Shown piece by piece: positions 1 through 13,300 of a DNA stretch of 64,000 nucleotides. Below the pieces are notes generated by a model that worked only from the letters and a program-made list of their open reading frames with translations, was not told where the DNA came from and ran no database searches. Every line of letters starts with the position of its first letter. Positions within the stretch are counted from its first letter, which is position 1. Source of the stretch: Coccinella septempunctata (Eukaryota; Arthropoda; Insecta; Coleoptera; Coccinellidae). A program made the position numbers and the translations under genes. Where the stretch lies: assembly GCF_907165205.1 (NCBI RefSeq), contig NC_058198.1:845501-909500 (forward strand), read 5' to 3'.

Positions 1-1099
1 TTTTCATTATATACTTCTACAATTAGCACCGTATAGGTACGTTGTTGTCCTTGGTATAAGGGGTTTTGCTTCTACCGAAGATGTTATCTATTTATTCCTT
101 CTCCATAATATTACAAGCACAAGTTCGTTTACGAACGCAATTTATAGATGGCAGTCATTCTTCGATACAGGTTTTGATTGTAGAAGATTTCATTCATACA
201 TTCTCGATTTCTAGAGTATTCAGGATTTCTGAGGATTACATTTCGTACAATTTCTTTCGATTGTATAATCTTGAAATGGTCATCGAATAATGAGTCGTTA
301 ATTATCATTTCATTTTTCATTAGGCATTAGGTATAGGATCTCAGATCAGTCACTTCTTTCTTGTATACCCAATTCAACTCAATGCAAATCTAGAACAATA
401 TTTTCATAATGAGAAATATGCGCCTTAAATCCTTCGATATTAAGTTTAATCTTTCACAGTGTCAAGTGTGAAATGAATGAAGTTTGAAGAATCCTCTGTG
501 TTGAAGGAATACTGCGTCAAATTGTTGGTTGGAACTGATTCTTTTTTACGCGAAATACCTTACACATAAATGTATCCACATAAATCAGGTGTTTTATTTC
601 TGGTATGCCCGAAGGAAATAATATATTTATATGGCATTTCCCTGCACTAAAAAAAGAATGATTTTCACTAAAACATGAGTTTGTAAACCACGACACATAT
701 GTTTCGCCATCACAATAGCATCTTCAGGTGGGTGAAGGTAAACTTCGCCCACACCCCAACACATGTTAGTAAAAATTGTGCTTTATTTAGTTCAATTATG
801 AATTTTCATCAAGTATGGGCCACATCAACTCGATAATTTCACTGCGTTTCAGTTATTTTAATGCTTAAAATATTAATAATGATGATATGGCTTTATTCTA
901 TATTCTGAAATCATTGCGAGATCGGGTCAATTGAATAAAGCGGAAAAACTCTAGAATGAACAGATCCTGAATTTGCATTCGATTTTTCCTGTTCCTATTC
1001 GAATTTGGTGTTTCACTATTTAAATAAAAAATATTTCCCACTGAATGAAACATCATTCGAATAATAATGATTTCACTGGAACTGAAGGGTTAAATTCAT

Positions 1100-1610
1100 A
1101 TGGTGGAAATTGAATCTTCCGGCGCCGCTGAATCCGTGCACGGATTGGACGATACCGTTGCGACAAAATCGCATTCAGCTAGCCCTGACTGTTCTCGGAT
1201 TATAGGCCACCCAAAACTTCACTTCCTAAACATTGGAATCAGGCCGATCCCACCCCCTCTACTGCCAAAAACGCCCGCAGGAACACTGGAAAAACGTGCG
1301 AACACCGGAAAATTCGAAGAGAAATCGTTTATCATAAATGAGGACTGAATGAAGTGTGTCTATTCAGATAAAAGTATCCCTTGAATATTCGCGAGTGTCT
1401 CCTCATTCTAGTTTTCCCTTGTATGATTTTTCCTGAACGAAACACGTGAGCTGATACACGGGGTGAGCGACCACTGACAGCGTGTGTGTAAGCGTCGTTC
1501 CAGGGCAGGGTGGACCTTGCGCAGCGTTTATCGACCGGCGGCAACACCAAGCAACCCCTAGCCAGCCTACACCCTCCGATCCAGCGCCTGAAAACGCCAT
1601 TTAGTTATTG
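1100..1610. promoter_or_regulatory. GC-rich, CpG-containing block; possible promoter or 5' exon
   Basis: Base composition rises sharply above the AT-rich surroundings and CpG dinucleotides are frequent, as in the stretch 1110-1180 and again at 1440-1600. In this genome such islands elsewhere coincide with gene starts. Open frames exist on both strands but none shows a recognisable domain. It could be a promoter, a non-coding first exon or an unrelated insertion. Confidence 0.25.
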
Positions 1611-3889
1611 CACTCTCTGAATAACACTTGTGTTACGTTTGGTAGTGTACGTTATGTAATAATATCATTCCTTGCATAATTACTTATTACTGATAATTCT
1701 TGCTACTGTATTTAATCCAGTACTATAATATTGAAATAATTTTGAAATTCATTAACAGATTATTTTCTGTTTTCGTTTGTCGTAATTTAGGTTTGCTTGA
1801 TAATCCTGCATTGTTAGAAGTTATATTACTTAAATACGATATTTAAAACTAAGTGCAATCTCGCTTGAGTACTTTTTCCGGTTTATCGAATTTTTCGTCA
1901 AGCACTTATTGTGGTACGTGCAGTTTCATTCATCGTTCTTTAACTCAGTTATCTCAGGTTTGGATTCAGTTTAGCTTTGGTAAGTACCTCTACACACTCT
2001 CTATTAATCACACCTTTGATCATTTTCCAATTCCGCATATCTGATCGACCTACTTCCTTAGTCCTTCCTGTTTCAGACAAATCCACATCTAGGGTCAAAA
2101 AACTGATCAATTAACATTTCGTACCGATTAAACCCACTCATTCAGTTCCACACTCAATGCATTATCGCCATTTTGATTTTAAACAAATCCTGCTGCCTAT
2201 GGTGTCCTTCATTTTTCCGTATGCTCAAACGCAATTTTTATTTATTCTCTTCATAGCCTTCCCTTTTATAATTTTCGATTCATCATTCCTGCAGGAAAGC
2301 AAATTGCTTGGATTTTTATCAAATTCAGGTCGAAGATGTATAGATGATTTGATGACATTCTGAGCTGATTATCCTGCAAGGTTCATTGTTTAGATGAGAT
2401 TTCGGGGTTTTTAATTCACAACACGAGGAGTTCAGATATAAGCGAGGGTTGGAAATTGTGGTGGGAGCACTGTAGTGGGTTGTGGATCAATACTTTCGCC
2501 GTCCAGGATGCGTACCAACCTAGTTCGTTCGTTCCTGCTTGCTTCATGGTATAATGCAGCTTCCTTAACCTTTTGTCATCAATGAAGAGAAATCCCTGGA
2601 AAACCTCGACCGAATTTTCTCATTTTTTTTCTTCCCGAATGTGATCCGGTTCCATTCATCGGTATCGATCGGTCAAACATGAATGAAGCTGTATTCACTA
2701 TGAGATCAGAATTCATGAATCTATTGGTGAAACTATTTATTCAATTATGATCTATAATGCTGGTTTGCTTAGTAATTATTACCTGTGGATAATGAAAACA
2801 TTAAGGCCCACAGAGATAAAACAATAATGGCTGCTCTTTTATCTCGTATGCATGACATATATGTATGTACCTGCAAAATTTTAACGAGGGTATTCATTGA
2901 AGTTATATTCTCTATGTAAATCTCGGTCTTCATTCCAGTTTCCTTGGGATTGACGTCTTTCCAGAATTGGTTTTGAAACGGAACCATTATCATCTCAAAT
3001 GATTTCCACAGTCAAAACTTACTCCAGGATAAATTCCATATTATATCACAAATTGACATACCAAATAGAGTAGGGAGTAGGGATCCATTTGGAAGTGTCA
3101 CGCCAATGTATGTTTCAGGTCTGAGTCATTCAATCCATCTTCCATTATCTTTTAAAATACAGGCTTTTCAATTAGAAACGATCAAGGCCTTCGAGTTTTT
3201 CTCCCTGATAATTTCTAGCTTCTACATTTTCACTGATATAGGCAATTCTTCTTATGTTTCACTACACAATTTTCTTACCCGAGCAAAATATAATCTGAAA
3301 TTTTTTCCTGTATTTCGAAGATTCGTTACTGCAAATAATCAATAAAGATATGTTACATGATGAATCCTGCATGAATCCCAGCCTGCTTCATGCAAAAATC
3401 GTCAGCTAACAGCTTCACAATTGCATCCACCAGGAAAGGGTAGACCCCTAGAAATGTGGCTCACATTCATGCCCTCCAGACGTATTTACTCCACTACACG
3501 CCACTGGAGGGTGAGAATCAGCAGCGTAACGAATATTCACCTGGCTTCCGCTTGAAACATATATCCTTTCCATTATTTACATAGTTCATTTTTGTAATTT
3601 TATACCCCTTTGTTAGATTTAATGATATCAGATACCACCACTCTCTAAATTTTCATGTTGGTCTTCTGTGTCGGGGGGTTATTTATCATTGTTTTATCTT
3701 TAAAGAAATTAGAGGATGACACGAACATTATTGAAACCATTATTAGGAAAATTTTCATGTGTTTTTATCGGCTTCCATTGTGAATTTATTCGAAACATAA
3801 ATTTTTTGCCTAATTTCTACAAATAATAAGGGGAGCAGCCAGTTTTATCGAATTATTGTTCATAGAATGAGTTTCTTTTCAGACAAAAT

Positions 3890-3890
<1 letters not shown>

Positions 3891-3920
<30 letters not shown>
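3891..3920. repeat. (TAA)n trinucleotide microsatellite
   Basis: Ten uninterrupted TAA units in AT-rich non-coding DNA. Confidence 0.95.
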
Positions 3921-3922
<2 letters not shown>

Positions 3923-5547
3923 GTCTTTATTTCTCGATATTTCTTCTAAAAATATTACTACAGTCAAGAAATGCATTCACCTAAGACAGTAAATGCCTTT
4001 GGGATTTCTTTCGTAATTCGGAAATCTTGGCAATATATAATTTCTGTTATATCAATCAGGCAGAAATAAATTGCTCATTAGCAATAGCCATTATCCTCAG
4101 TTTTCCGTAAATGGAAATGATTCAGAAGAGAGTTTGTCGATTTAGATTTTATTTCATAACATTTCGAAATATGATCATCGAAAGCACAAGACAAAAAAAT
4201 CCATATCCTTCATTTATTATCCTGATTTTAGACGTACAAGTGTTTTATCGGTCTAGTCTGAGAGGTCCGAAAATTGAAATAACACACAAAAGAGGAGACA
4301 GGGTGAATGGCCTCCACTGCATCTGGCTAGAAATTGTCCAGGTGTTAGTTGAACCTAGTCCCTATGATTCTATCTAAACAGCAGTTGGCTAAATTAGATA
4401 TTCACCCTCTCATATTGCTGCGGCGTTGCCGAAATTATCACGTGCTAACATCCCCCTTTCAAAAAATTGCTTGATTTTTTCATGCAGAATGCAAATTACT
4501 TTGTTGATGACAGGGATCTTTTGAAGACAGACGGAAATAGTAGGAAATTAGTAGGTGGATGGATTTCTATTGTATTTATGAATCATTTGGAAGCCGCAGC
4601 TCAGTAGGCTTCGAGAACACAAAATTGAAACCTTTTTTCGTAAGTGCAAATGTCACTCCCCCTGAAATATTCTCGTATTTCCGTAAGTGTGAATGATGGA
4701 CACTTGACACTTAAAATTCTTAAGATGATACTTCATCTGGCAGTTTTCACCATATGAATATAGCTAGAAAAGTAATGCAGTTTTGTTGTGAATCAAGTTT
4801 TCTCGTAAAAAAGTTCAACTTCTTAGTTGGATTTGTAATTAAGACAAATGGGGTAACATTGTGTTCAAATAGTGTGAATAATTTGAAATAGAAAAAATCT
4901 CTTCAATCTTAATCTATATATCATCCTTTAACTGAAGGGATTCACTGTTACTTGTATTGAATGGAGGGTTTCAATCGTTTCTCCTGCCTGTCCATTCCAG
5001 TCGGGAGGTCGAATTTGAATACAAACGAGAAATTGCAATCCTTCATGGAAGGACACGCGCCAGCGAAAAAAGGATACTATTGTGATCGAAAAGGGATCAG
5101 CTGCTTCTGTTCGGAAGGGGAGCAAGGTTTCAAAATAAACGCTGTGGTTTTTCTGAATTCAGTACCGGTTTTATTTTTTAAGTGTGTTCTGCACTGTGCT
5201 TCCATGATTATGTACGATATCGGAATGATAATCCTGTGTCAATTTATTTAATATTTACGCGTTTTTTCTCAGAACGAGATCTATGTGTATCTATCTGAAC
5301 ATGAAAGTTTCTTTTTTCTCGTGTTCATTTTCATTGATGATTCATCATCTATCTATCTATTATTTCTAATAATAACCCTTCGGTATCGAGAAAAAGTCAA
5401 CCCGCCGAAACGAAAAAAAAAGTGCCTTCTGCTTCCGGACTATTCCTCCCAAACGGCTAGAGGTAACTCGATGAAATTCAGTACGAAAATTGCGACGTTC
5501 GTTCTAGATTTGGGCTCCGACAGACTCATTTTCATGGTTTAAATATA

Positions 5548-5935
5548 CAGGTTGTGTTAGGTACCTATGGCAAAATTTCAGTCGTTTGCAACAAAAAAGT
5601 TCCTATACAGTATAGTCCAATTATCCTTCTGTTTGAAAGTTATTCCAAATTCTAATATTTTATAACATTTCACAATATTTTCACTCAAACAGGGCATATC
5701 TTGAAAACCATAATCCTAATCGGAAATCCTTTCTGCGGTGTAAGATAAATTTTGATCAAGATGATAGTCTTCATGTTATGCTATGTTGTTGGTGGAAAAA
5801 TTGTAAAACATTGCAATATTTGAATCTGGAATGACTTCACAACGGTAAAGAATGGACCATATTCTAAAGGACCTTTTTTGTTGCCTGTAGATTCACTCTG
5901 TGAAATTTGGCCAGAGATAATTTATACACATATTT
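5548..5935. repeat. Foldback / MITE-like element
   Basis: The left end (about 5548-5620) and the right end (about 5852-5931) are imperfect inverted copies. Both carry a GCAACAAAAAAG core (reverse complement on the right), followed by a ccta/ccttta stretch and TAGTCCA/TGGTCCA, and an AAATTTCA segment on the outer side. The interior is AT-rich and encodes nothing visible. This is the organisation of a non-autonomous inverted-repeat transposon. Target-site duplications were not clear. Confidence 0.6.
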
Positions 5936-5999
5936 TCCGGATAAAACGTATAATAATTTAACCCCATGTATCATCATCACAGAACTTTATACCAGAGTT

Positions 6000-6220
6000 T
6001 GCCATGACGTTCCCGGTTCCGACTCCTGCTACCGCAAGCCGCTTTCTCCCGACAATTGACGGATGTGGAAATTTGCCTGATCGCGACCCCAGCTCGAGTA
6101 TTTACGTCGACCCGACGCGACTGGGTCTCGGTCTACTCGTGTTTGTGTTTCAGAGATGCGTAATTTAATATAACGATCGAGTATGTAGCGTTAGTAGTGG
6201 ACTAGAACTTGATACTGACG
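6000..6220 (+). promoter_or_regulatory. Candidate promoter and non-coding first exon of the ELAV-type gene
   Basis: A GC- and CpG-rich block inside AT-rich DNA, ending with a donor-like GACG|GTGCGT at 6220/6221. The ELAV-type gene downstream has a splice acceptor at 10093 in front of its start codon, so at least one upstream non-coding exon must exist on the same strand. This block is the best candidate within the window. The link is inferred. Confidence 0.35.
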
Positions 6221-8969
6221 GTGCGTGCCGGTGTTTTTTTCTTTTCTTTTTATTTTCATTTTGTTTAGTTTATTTTTTCAGTTCGTTCTTTATATTGCTT
6301 CATTCCTTGTGTTGTATCATATGGTTCATTTATGTCAAATTTTGGGTAAGTGTTTACATCCTTATCCTCCATATTATTTTTCTATGTTTTCTATGGAACT
6401 AAATATTTCTAAAACTCGTGTAGTCCAAAAAAAGTTGAGCTGATTACTAACTTTATTGCTCAACTCCTGCGTGACAATAGTTTTCCGTATATACGACTAG
6501 TAAATGTTTTGGTCAACGTTAAATAAATACAAATGCAATCTTTTTATTGCTTTAGATCAAAAATAGGTTCCGAATGATCCTTATTTTCGAATAAAGCTTC
6601 ATATTCAACATAAATTATTTGATATGTGGTGAATCAGACATTGAATAAAGAATGAATTCATTATTCAATGGTATCAGATGTTAACCTGTACTTCATTTTG
6701 TGTTGTAAACATACGAAGCGTCTAAGTTTTGAAAGTCGACTTCCTGATTTTCCTATACATAATTTGAGCAGTCAGTATATTTTTAGACTATATAGGGCGT
6801 TAGAACAGTGCCGGTGATGTTTTCTTCAGAAATAGAGTGTGTATACTTTGACCTGAAATGAGGATGATACAATAGTAGGTATAACCTATCATACACAGTT
6901 TTCGTATTTTCCGTAGTTTACCTATCTCACAAAACTTTATTATCGTATTGATGTGTACTAAACACTGAGATATTATCAGGTTGGTCGTATTAACTTTTAG
7001 GGTATTGATTCTTCCCCTACAATCTCCAACATTCCACATTTCGGGATACAAAATTCGGTATATGATTTCAAATAGAACATAGATCCACCAAACCAAAGGT
7101 ATAATCGGTTTCAATCTATCTTGATCGATTTCAAACAATGACGGACGCTATTAATGAAATTACTACTTTCGTAATTATTTCATTTTTTAGAATTCCGAAA
7201 ATTTTCATACATATTTTTATATAAGGGGCCAAGGAAATGGTTGGAATATATTGAAATCTCTTCTTTATTTCATTGGATAACATTACATTCGGGAATCGAA
7301 GGAACTATTCGATATTTGGAAATCTGATCCTGAAGTTGAACCAACTTCCAAAATAAACTAGATCTGCACTCACTCTGTAGTTCACTAATCATCATTGCCA
7401 GTGATGTTTCATCTCTTCACTGTTTTTGCATTGCATTGTAATTTTCTACATAAAATGATACTAGGAAAGGAACTTTGAATTTTGGCGTACCAATGAAAAT
7501 TACCCAACAAATTAAATTAGCCGGATATTCTCGGATAGGCAAATTTCACGATTTACTTCTTGCAGAATACAATAATAAAAGGCGAGATAAAAGGCCAATC
7601 CCCAACCTTGTTTCCTTTCTTGGCTCCAAAGTATGAGTTATTTATGAGTATGAGTGTTTACGGAAGTAACAATTTCTGAATTTCTTCATTTCGATAAAAA
7701 AAATTCTGTTATAATTCTCGAAATAATGTTTGTTACCTGAAATCTTTTTCCTTCTTCTAAATTTGAATTTTATCAGAATTGATTTCGTCTGCCTTGTCTC
7801 CGCAGTATTTAGTGGAATTGTATGATTAGCCCCATTAGGATAATTGTATATATTTGAAGAATAATCTTCAATCAAATATTTTTCGTGTTCCGTAAAGAAT
7901 TGAAGAATCAGTAAAAAGGCGATAGCTGAAGCACAGCTTGAGATAAGGAACGATTTCACTATTATATCTATCTATCGATGGAAATGAGGAAGTGAAATTG
8001 CCCAAATACTCTTTCTTCACTCGATATATGCAGAAGCTTATTTTTTATCATATCAGTAGTTTCACCTGTTCTTTGACACGATAAGACAAAGCAAATGTAA
8101 TTAGGAAATTAAAATTATCTTGGTGGAATAGTACATAAAAAGCATTACTTAAGTTAAGTTACTTTTCATATTATATTAACTCATTTTACTCAGAAGGTCT
8201 CAGAGCATTTAGGAAATGACTAGTTGGAAAAGGTGGGAAGAAGCTGATTAGCAAGAGGCTTTTATTTAATGATATTGACGAAGAATGTAACTACCGAATC
8301 ATTGAACTAAAGACACCCTACCCCAATCAATAGATGCTTTATGAATTAACCCATGGAAATGGACCTAAAATGACTATATATTGTTTTCTTATTTTGCCTC
8401 ACACTGTTCAATATTTATCGACAGGTATATCAGTACGTCGCAAAGTCAATATTCACTTTCATTTTTCCCCTATTGCATTAACTATTTATATGTTAGCATC
8501 TATCTATGATATGAATAACTAATCATGAAGGAAGAATGTTCATAACTATTAACATTGAAAGGTTTCGGTTGTGATTAAACGTATACATTATTGGCACAAA
8601 TTATTTTGTTGGATTCCGAACAGTGCTTTAAATATTACCGCACTATCGTGGCTAATATTAATTAATCTTTCAGATTTATAATTATTGGCCGTGGCTTTTG
8701 TACTATAACACGTGCATTGAACATACAATATTTTGTACACTGTATGCTCAGCAGTTTTATCGCACCTGATAAGTGACCATACACTTATCTTCGGCCGTAC
8801 CATTGAAATGAATAAGAAATTATTCATTTTAGTATCATTTTCACGACCTTCACGTTGCAATGGTATTTTCAGCAACAGAATGTTTCTATATATCCAGTTT
8901 CTCAATTATTTTTCATGCAATTTTTTACACACGGATGGGGTGGTATGGCGAAACGGTGTTCTAGCTAGG

Positions 8970-8991
8970 GCATGGTACTAGGGTACCATGC
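8970..8991. repeat. Short perfect hairpin
   Basis: Nine-base perfect inverted repeat (GCATGGTAC / GTACCATGC) with a four-base loop. Function unknown; it may simply be chance. Confidence 0.5.
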
Positions 8992-10093
8992 AAGTATGAA
9001 TACAGTACAGTTAGGTATCACCTTTGTGTCTGTACATTCAGCCAAGTCCATTGTCTAGACATTCTAGCCAGTACATCTAATCAAAGCCATTTCTTTTAAA
9101 ATGGGGGTCTTTCCTAGTTTGTGAGGAAGAACCAGGCAAGTGGTCCGACATTTATTTCAGTAGTTTGAGATATTTCCATGATGACAATTTTGCCATTTCT
9201 TTCTAAAGGTCGTTTTATTCGAACTAAAGTTTTCCAATTTTTTCCTCGTGTCGTTCTGGTATTGCTATAAATCAATTATATCCTCGAACATCTCGCTCAT
9301 TATGCACGTTGCACAAAACTTGGCTGTTTTCCAACTCCAAGCCTTCAGGTTTCGAAGTATTGATGAATGAAGTGTTACATAGTTTTGTTGAACTTCCTGT
9401 TCTAGCATCGAAAATCATTTTCAGAATGTCATTTTTGGGATGCCTTTTCCGATATATTATGTGAAGTGAAATGATTAAATTGATCCTTTGTTCTGCGTTG
9501 GGATAAAACATGCACGTAATGCGATATTATCATCAAATAAACTGGACTTGAATGAATTTTAAAACACGATTAATTATTCGAAAGGATCCCGTTTATTCGT
9601 TATTGGCCGGGAAATTTTGCATATTCTTTACTTTTGAATGTGAACTTTTTGCAGGCAATTTTTTCCGTTTTGCGAAACTGAGTTTGAGAACACTTGGATA
9701 AAGGTATGGTTTCCTCTGCATTCAGAATGAATGGTTAATTGAATCCAAGGTTGGCGAATTTGTTTTTGACGGAAACAACTATTCTTACTGGTTTTTCAAA
9801 CTGATCATGATGATGAATGTTCCAAGAGATATTCCATTTTTGTATATCAACATCAACCCAATTTTCAACATGTTTGAATGAATGAGATGTGTAATAAGGA
9901 TCCATTAGAAAACCAAAACCCAGATAAAACAGGATTACCTACTTCTAAAAAACTTATTATTATTTTTTGGAAATGAAGGCGTCATTTTATTGTTCGAGCT
10001 GCTTTCATCTGGAAAATTCAATTCCACAGGATTTGCCCAATTTCAAAGTGGAATATTTTCGAATTGTTTTAACAGTGTTGTTTTTTGTTCCAG

Positions 10094-10349
10094 GTTATTT
10101 TCTGTAATCAAAGCGAACAAGTCGTGATTAAATTAAACAAGAGAAACGAAAGCTTTAAAAAAACCTGATTTTTATATACAAACGAAGAATAAAGGAAGAA
10201 CCATAAATTTAGAATTTTGAAAGAAGTATACACAGAAAGCTCGCTTCATTGGATATAAAGAAGGGGAGTTTTAACGAAAGGAACGAAGGCAGCCAACTTC
10301 TGAGGTGTACTTATTTAAAAGTGCGACTGTTTAAATAAATTAGTGCAAA
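10094..10349 (+). other. 5' UTR part of the first coding exon, ELAV-type gene
   Basis: A TTGTTCCAG acceptor ends at 10093 and is followed by about 256 bases without a long open frame up to the ATG at 10350. This indicates a spliced 5' leader whose earlier exon lies upstream. Confidence 0.55.
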
Positions 10350-13300
10350 ATGATGTCAAACGGCTTGGATTCCAACGTGGTTGGTCAACAAAATGGTGGC
10401 AATGTTAATCAAGTCGGAAGTCAAGAAGAATCTAAAACCAATCTTATAGTCAACTACCTTCCGCAAACCATGACACAAGAAGAAATCAGATCGTTATTCG
10501 CAAGTATAGGAGAAGTAGAAAGCTGTAAATTGATTAGGGACAAAGTTACTGGTGAGTGTTTTTTTTTCTAGGTACCTCAACTCAACCTCAACATATATTA
10601 TAACATAGCATCTTTCATTTGAATATCTGAGTGAGAGACAGATTTTGCTGAGAGTTCTATCTTACTTTTGATGTCAAACAAAGAAGTCTCACAAAAAATA
10701 TAGATTCTCCAGGAATCACATTAGGGTGCACACACGGCGATGACAAAACAAACGTGAATAATGCATTATAATGATCATCTAGTTAATACATGTTATGTTA
10801 TCCATCCGATGTCTTTTCTCAATCGGTCAGCAATTTTACTTTTTTTTATTTATACTTCTTTCGATGGAATTCTGAATATTTTCATTAAATCACTTGAGAA
10901 CATTCCTAAAGGGTCGATAGGACGAAACTATTGTTTTTTTTTTGTAGCAATTGGCAATAGAAATTCATAGTAAGTTACTTTCTGATAGAAGTCGCAAAAT
11001 CCATAGAGAAAACATTTTTGGCAGACGATCAGTATACATTATAATGTCTATAAATAAAAACGTTTCGATTTATTTCGCCTCAGGAACAGCAGTCTAGGAA
11101 ATGTGAACTTAGAACTAGAAATACCTGATCAGTAATGCTCGTTCGAATTGTTACCATTTCTTATTTTTCGCTCTATAAAATATGAAACTTTGAGACGGAA
11201 TCGACTTGGCGTGGGAGCTTTGGAGGTTAATTTTTTTCGGAAAATACAGAGATAGAAATCACAAATTCAATTCTTTTTGTCTTTTCTGCCAATGCTTTTC
11301 CCTAATTCGAATGATCGCCGATTACTATAATTTATTCAAATCGACGTTGAGTTAAATGGATCGAGAATTTATTTATCAGGATCTTTATAACCACATATGA
11401 TTTGAAATGTTTCAATTCTTCCTATTATTTCCGGACACATTGATCTTTATACATGATCCACTGGTTTTCGTAACTTGAAACCTGTCTGAAGTTACGACCT
11501 GTACTTTGCAGGACAATCACTTGGTTATGGATTTGTGAATTACCATAGACCTGAAGATGCAGAAAAAGCTATCAATACCCTGAACGGTTTGAGATTGCAA
11601 AACAAAACCATCAAGGCAAGTACCGCCATATTACTTTTTTTTAAAATTATTTATGTAAGTCTGTTCAAGCATAATGCAATACGAGAGTACCTTGTATAGA
11701 CTTCTATTTTATTATTACTTATTGTTTTATTTTTCAAGACACTGATTTTCATTACTTACTGATAATTTATGGATTATGAATATTTTGTAATATGAATTGA
11801 ATATTTTTTAATTCTTATCACCTTTGTTTAGTGTTTATTCCGTTGGTTATATAATTTGTTATTATTTTGACAAAATGGCGGTCAACTGAGCCATAATACC
11901 GGTAAATGTTCTGATTGCGTATTGAAGTTTATATATTATATTCCCCCGATTAATTCTGTCAGGTTTGTTTGAACGTCGGTGAAATCTGTACAGACTTGAC
12001 AATCGATCTTTTTATTTCTTTCTTATAATTCGTCCCCCACTTATAAAAAAGTTACATGTCCTGACTGCCTGATTTCACTCATTGTTGCGAGGATTGCCTG
12101 AACCAAATTATTTGCGGAAAACCAATTTTTTGAAATGAAACCTTGATGATGAATTGTTCGTCGAAGGCATTCTATAAAAATTTCATGTTGGATCTTCTTG
12201 ACAATAAATTTATGAATATGCATAACGACACATAGATACTCTTTTGCGTTGGGAAAGCAAGTTTAGCCAAATTTAGAATGATGAATATCAATAAATAATG
12301 CCTTTCTCTATTTCATAGACCGATATTCACTCATTAGTTCAGAGATGAAGTAATGAACCTTTTCGTTGGTCATAAAAATCAACGGTAAAGGGCATCTTAT
12401 AATAACAACGTATTTCGTTAATATTTAATAGAATTGTGGTATATTTATTCTTCATATATTTTCCCGCACTAACTATTTTTCAACATCATCTCAATTTACG
12501 CTCTTCTCCAAGACACTTCAGGTTTTTCATTGTTATATGTATAAATTAGTTTTCTTCTCATTTCAAAGTGACTTAGCATTGTACTTACTCAAGCCTTCAA
12601 AAGATTTTGATTACGTATAAACCATGGATCTTCGAATTTCTGAACCTGGCGAAGACAGGCGGCTGTAATTTGATTATATACGTATTTCGATCTTGTTTTG
12701 GATTTATATATGGGTTATAGCCCTCCTGCTAACGTCAGTTTCGTTTCTAGGTTTCCTTTGCAAGGCCCAGTTCGGAAGCAATCAAAGGTGCAAATTTGTA
12801 TGTATCAGGTCTGCCAAAGAATATGACCCAGCAAGATCTAGAAACTTTGTTCAGCCCTTATGGTCGCATAATCACTTCTCGTATATTGTGTGATAATATC
12901 ACTGGTAAGAATCTATGTTACCACTTGAAGCTATACATAAAGAGCTGAGGCTAAACTTTTGGGTAATAAAGTTTCTCAGTCTTTAACGAATCAAAAACTT
13001 ATTCAATAATTCAAGGTGCAATTTATTGCTCAAAATTTGAGCCTCAAGATTTTCACTTCCAAGTAACATACATACAGTAAACATAACATTGTCCAGTCTC
13101 ACAAGTAAATTAATTTCTTGTTTTATATTTTTCTACATGCATAGTTTTAATTTGATGTTGTTCTTATTATTGCAAATTTAAATAGCGACTCTGAACACTA
13201 GGTGTGTTTTTTTTCACCAAGGTATTTGGAGTCGTTTCATTTTTTTGTCAACTGTACCTATATTTTTCGTTTTTTCTTCTTTTTCCTAGTACGTCAGTTT

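Larger units (their letters stand above)
1..10093. other. Gene-poor upstream region
   Basis: About 10 kb in which I see no convincing protein-coding gene. Open frames here are short, start mostly at non-ATG codons, lack flanking splice sites of matching phase and do not resemble known proteins. Notable contents, listed separately, are two GC-rich blocks (about 1100-1600 and 6000-6220), a TAA microsatellite, a foldback repeat at 5.5-5.9 kb and a short hairpin near 8970. Part of it may be a long 5' intron of the ELAV-type gene that follows, because that gene has an acceptor upstream of its start codon. Confidence 0.6.

Noticed and set aside
1403..1600. Minus-strand frame in the GC-rich block
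   Set aside because: High GC alone keeps it open; no domain or signal peptide. Kept only as a possible promoter or leader.
4961..5251. Plus-strand open frame of 96 codons with several cysteines
   Set aside because: The start is not ATG-supported, the cysteine spacing fits no known domain, and no neighbouring exon joins in phase.
6800..7138. Minus-strand open frame of 112 codons
   Set aside because: AT-driven composition, no domain, no matching splice sites and no recognisable homologue.
7642..7959. Minus-strand open frame of 105 codons
   Set aside because: Composition like the surrounding intergenic DNA and no domain or promoter evidence.
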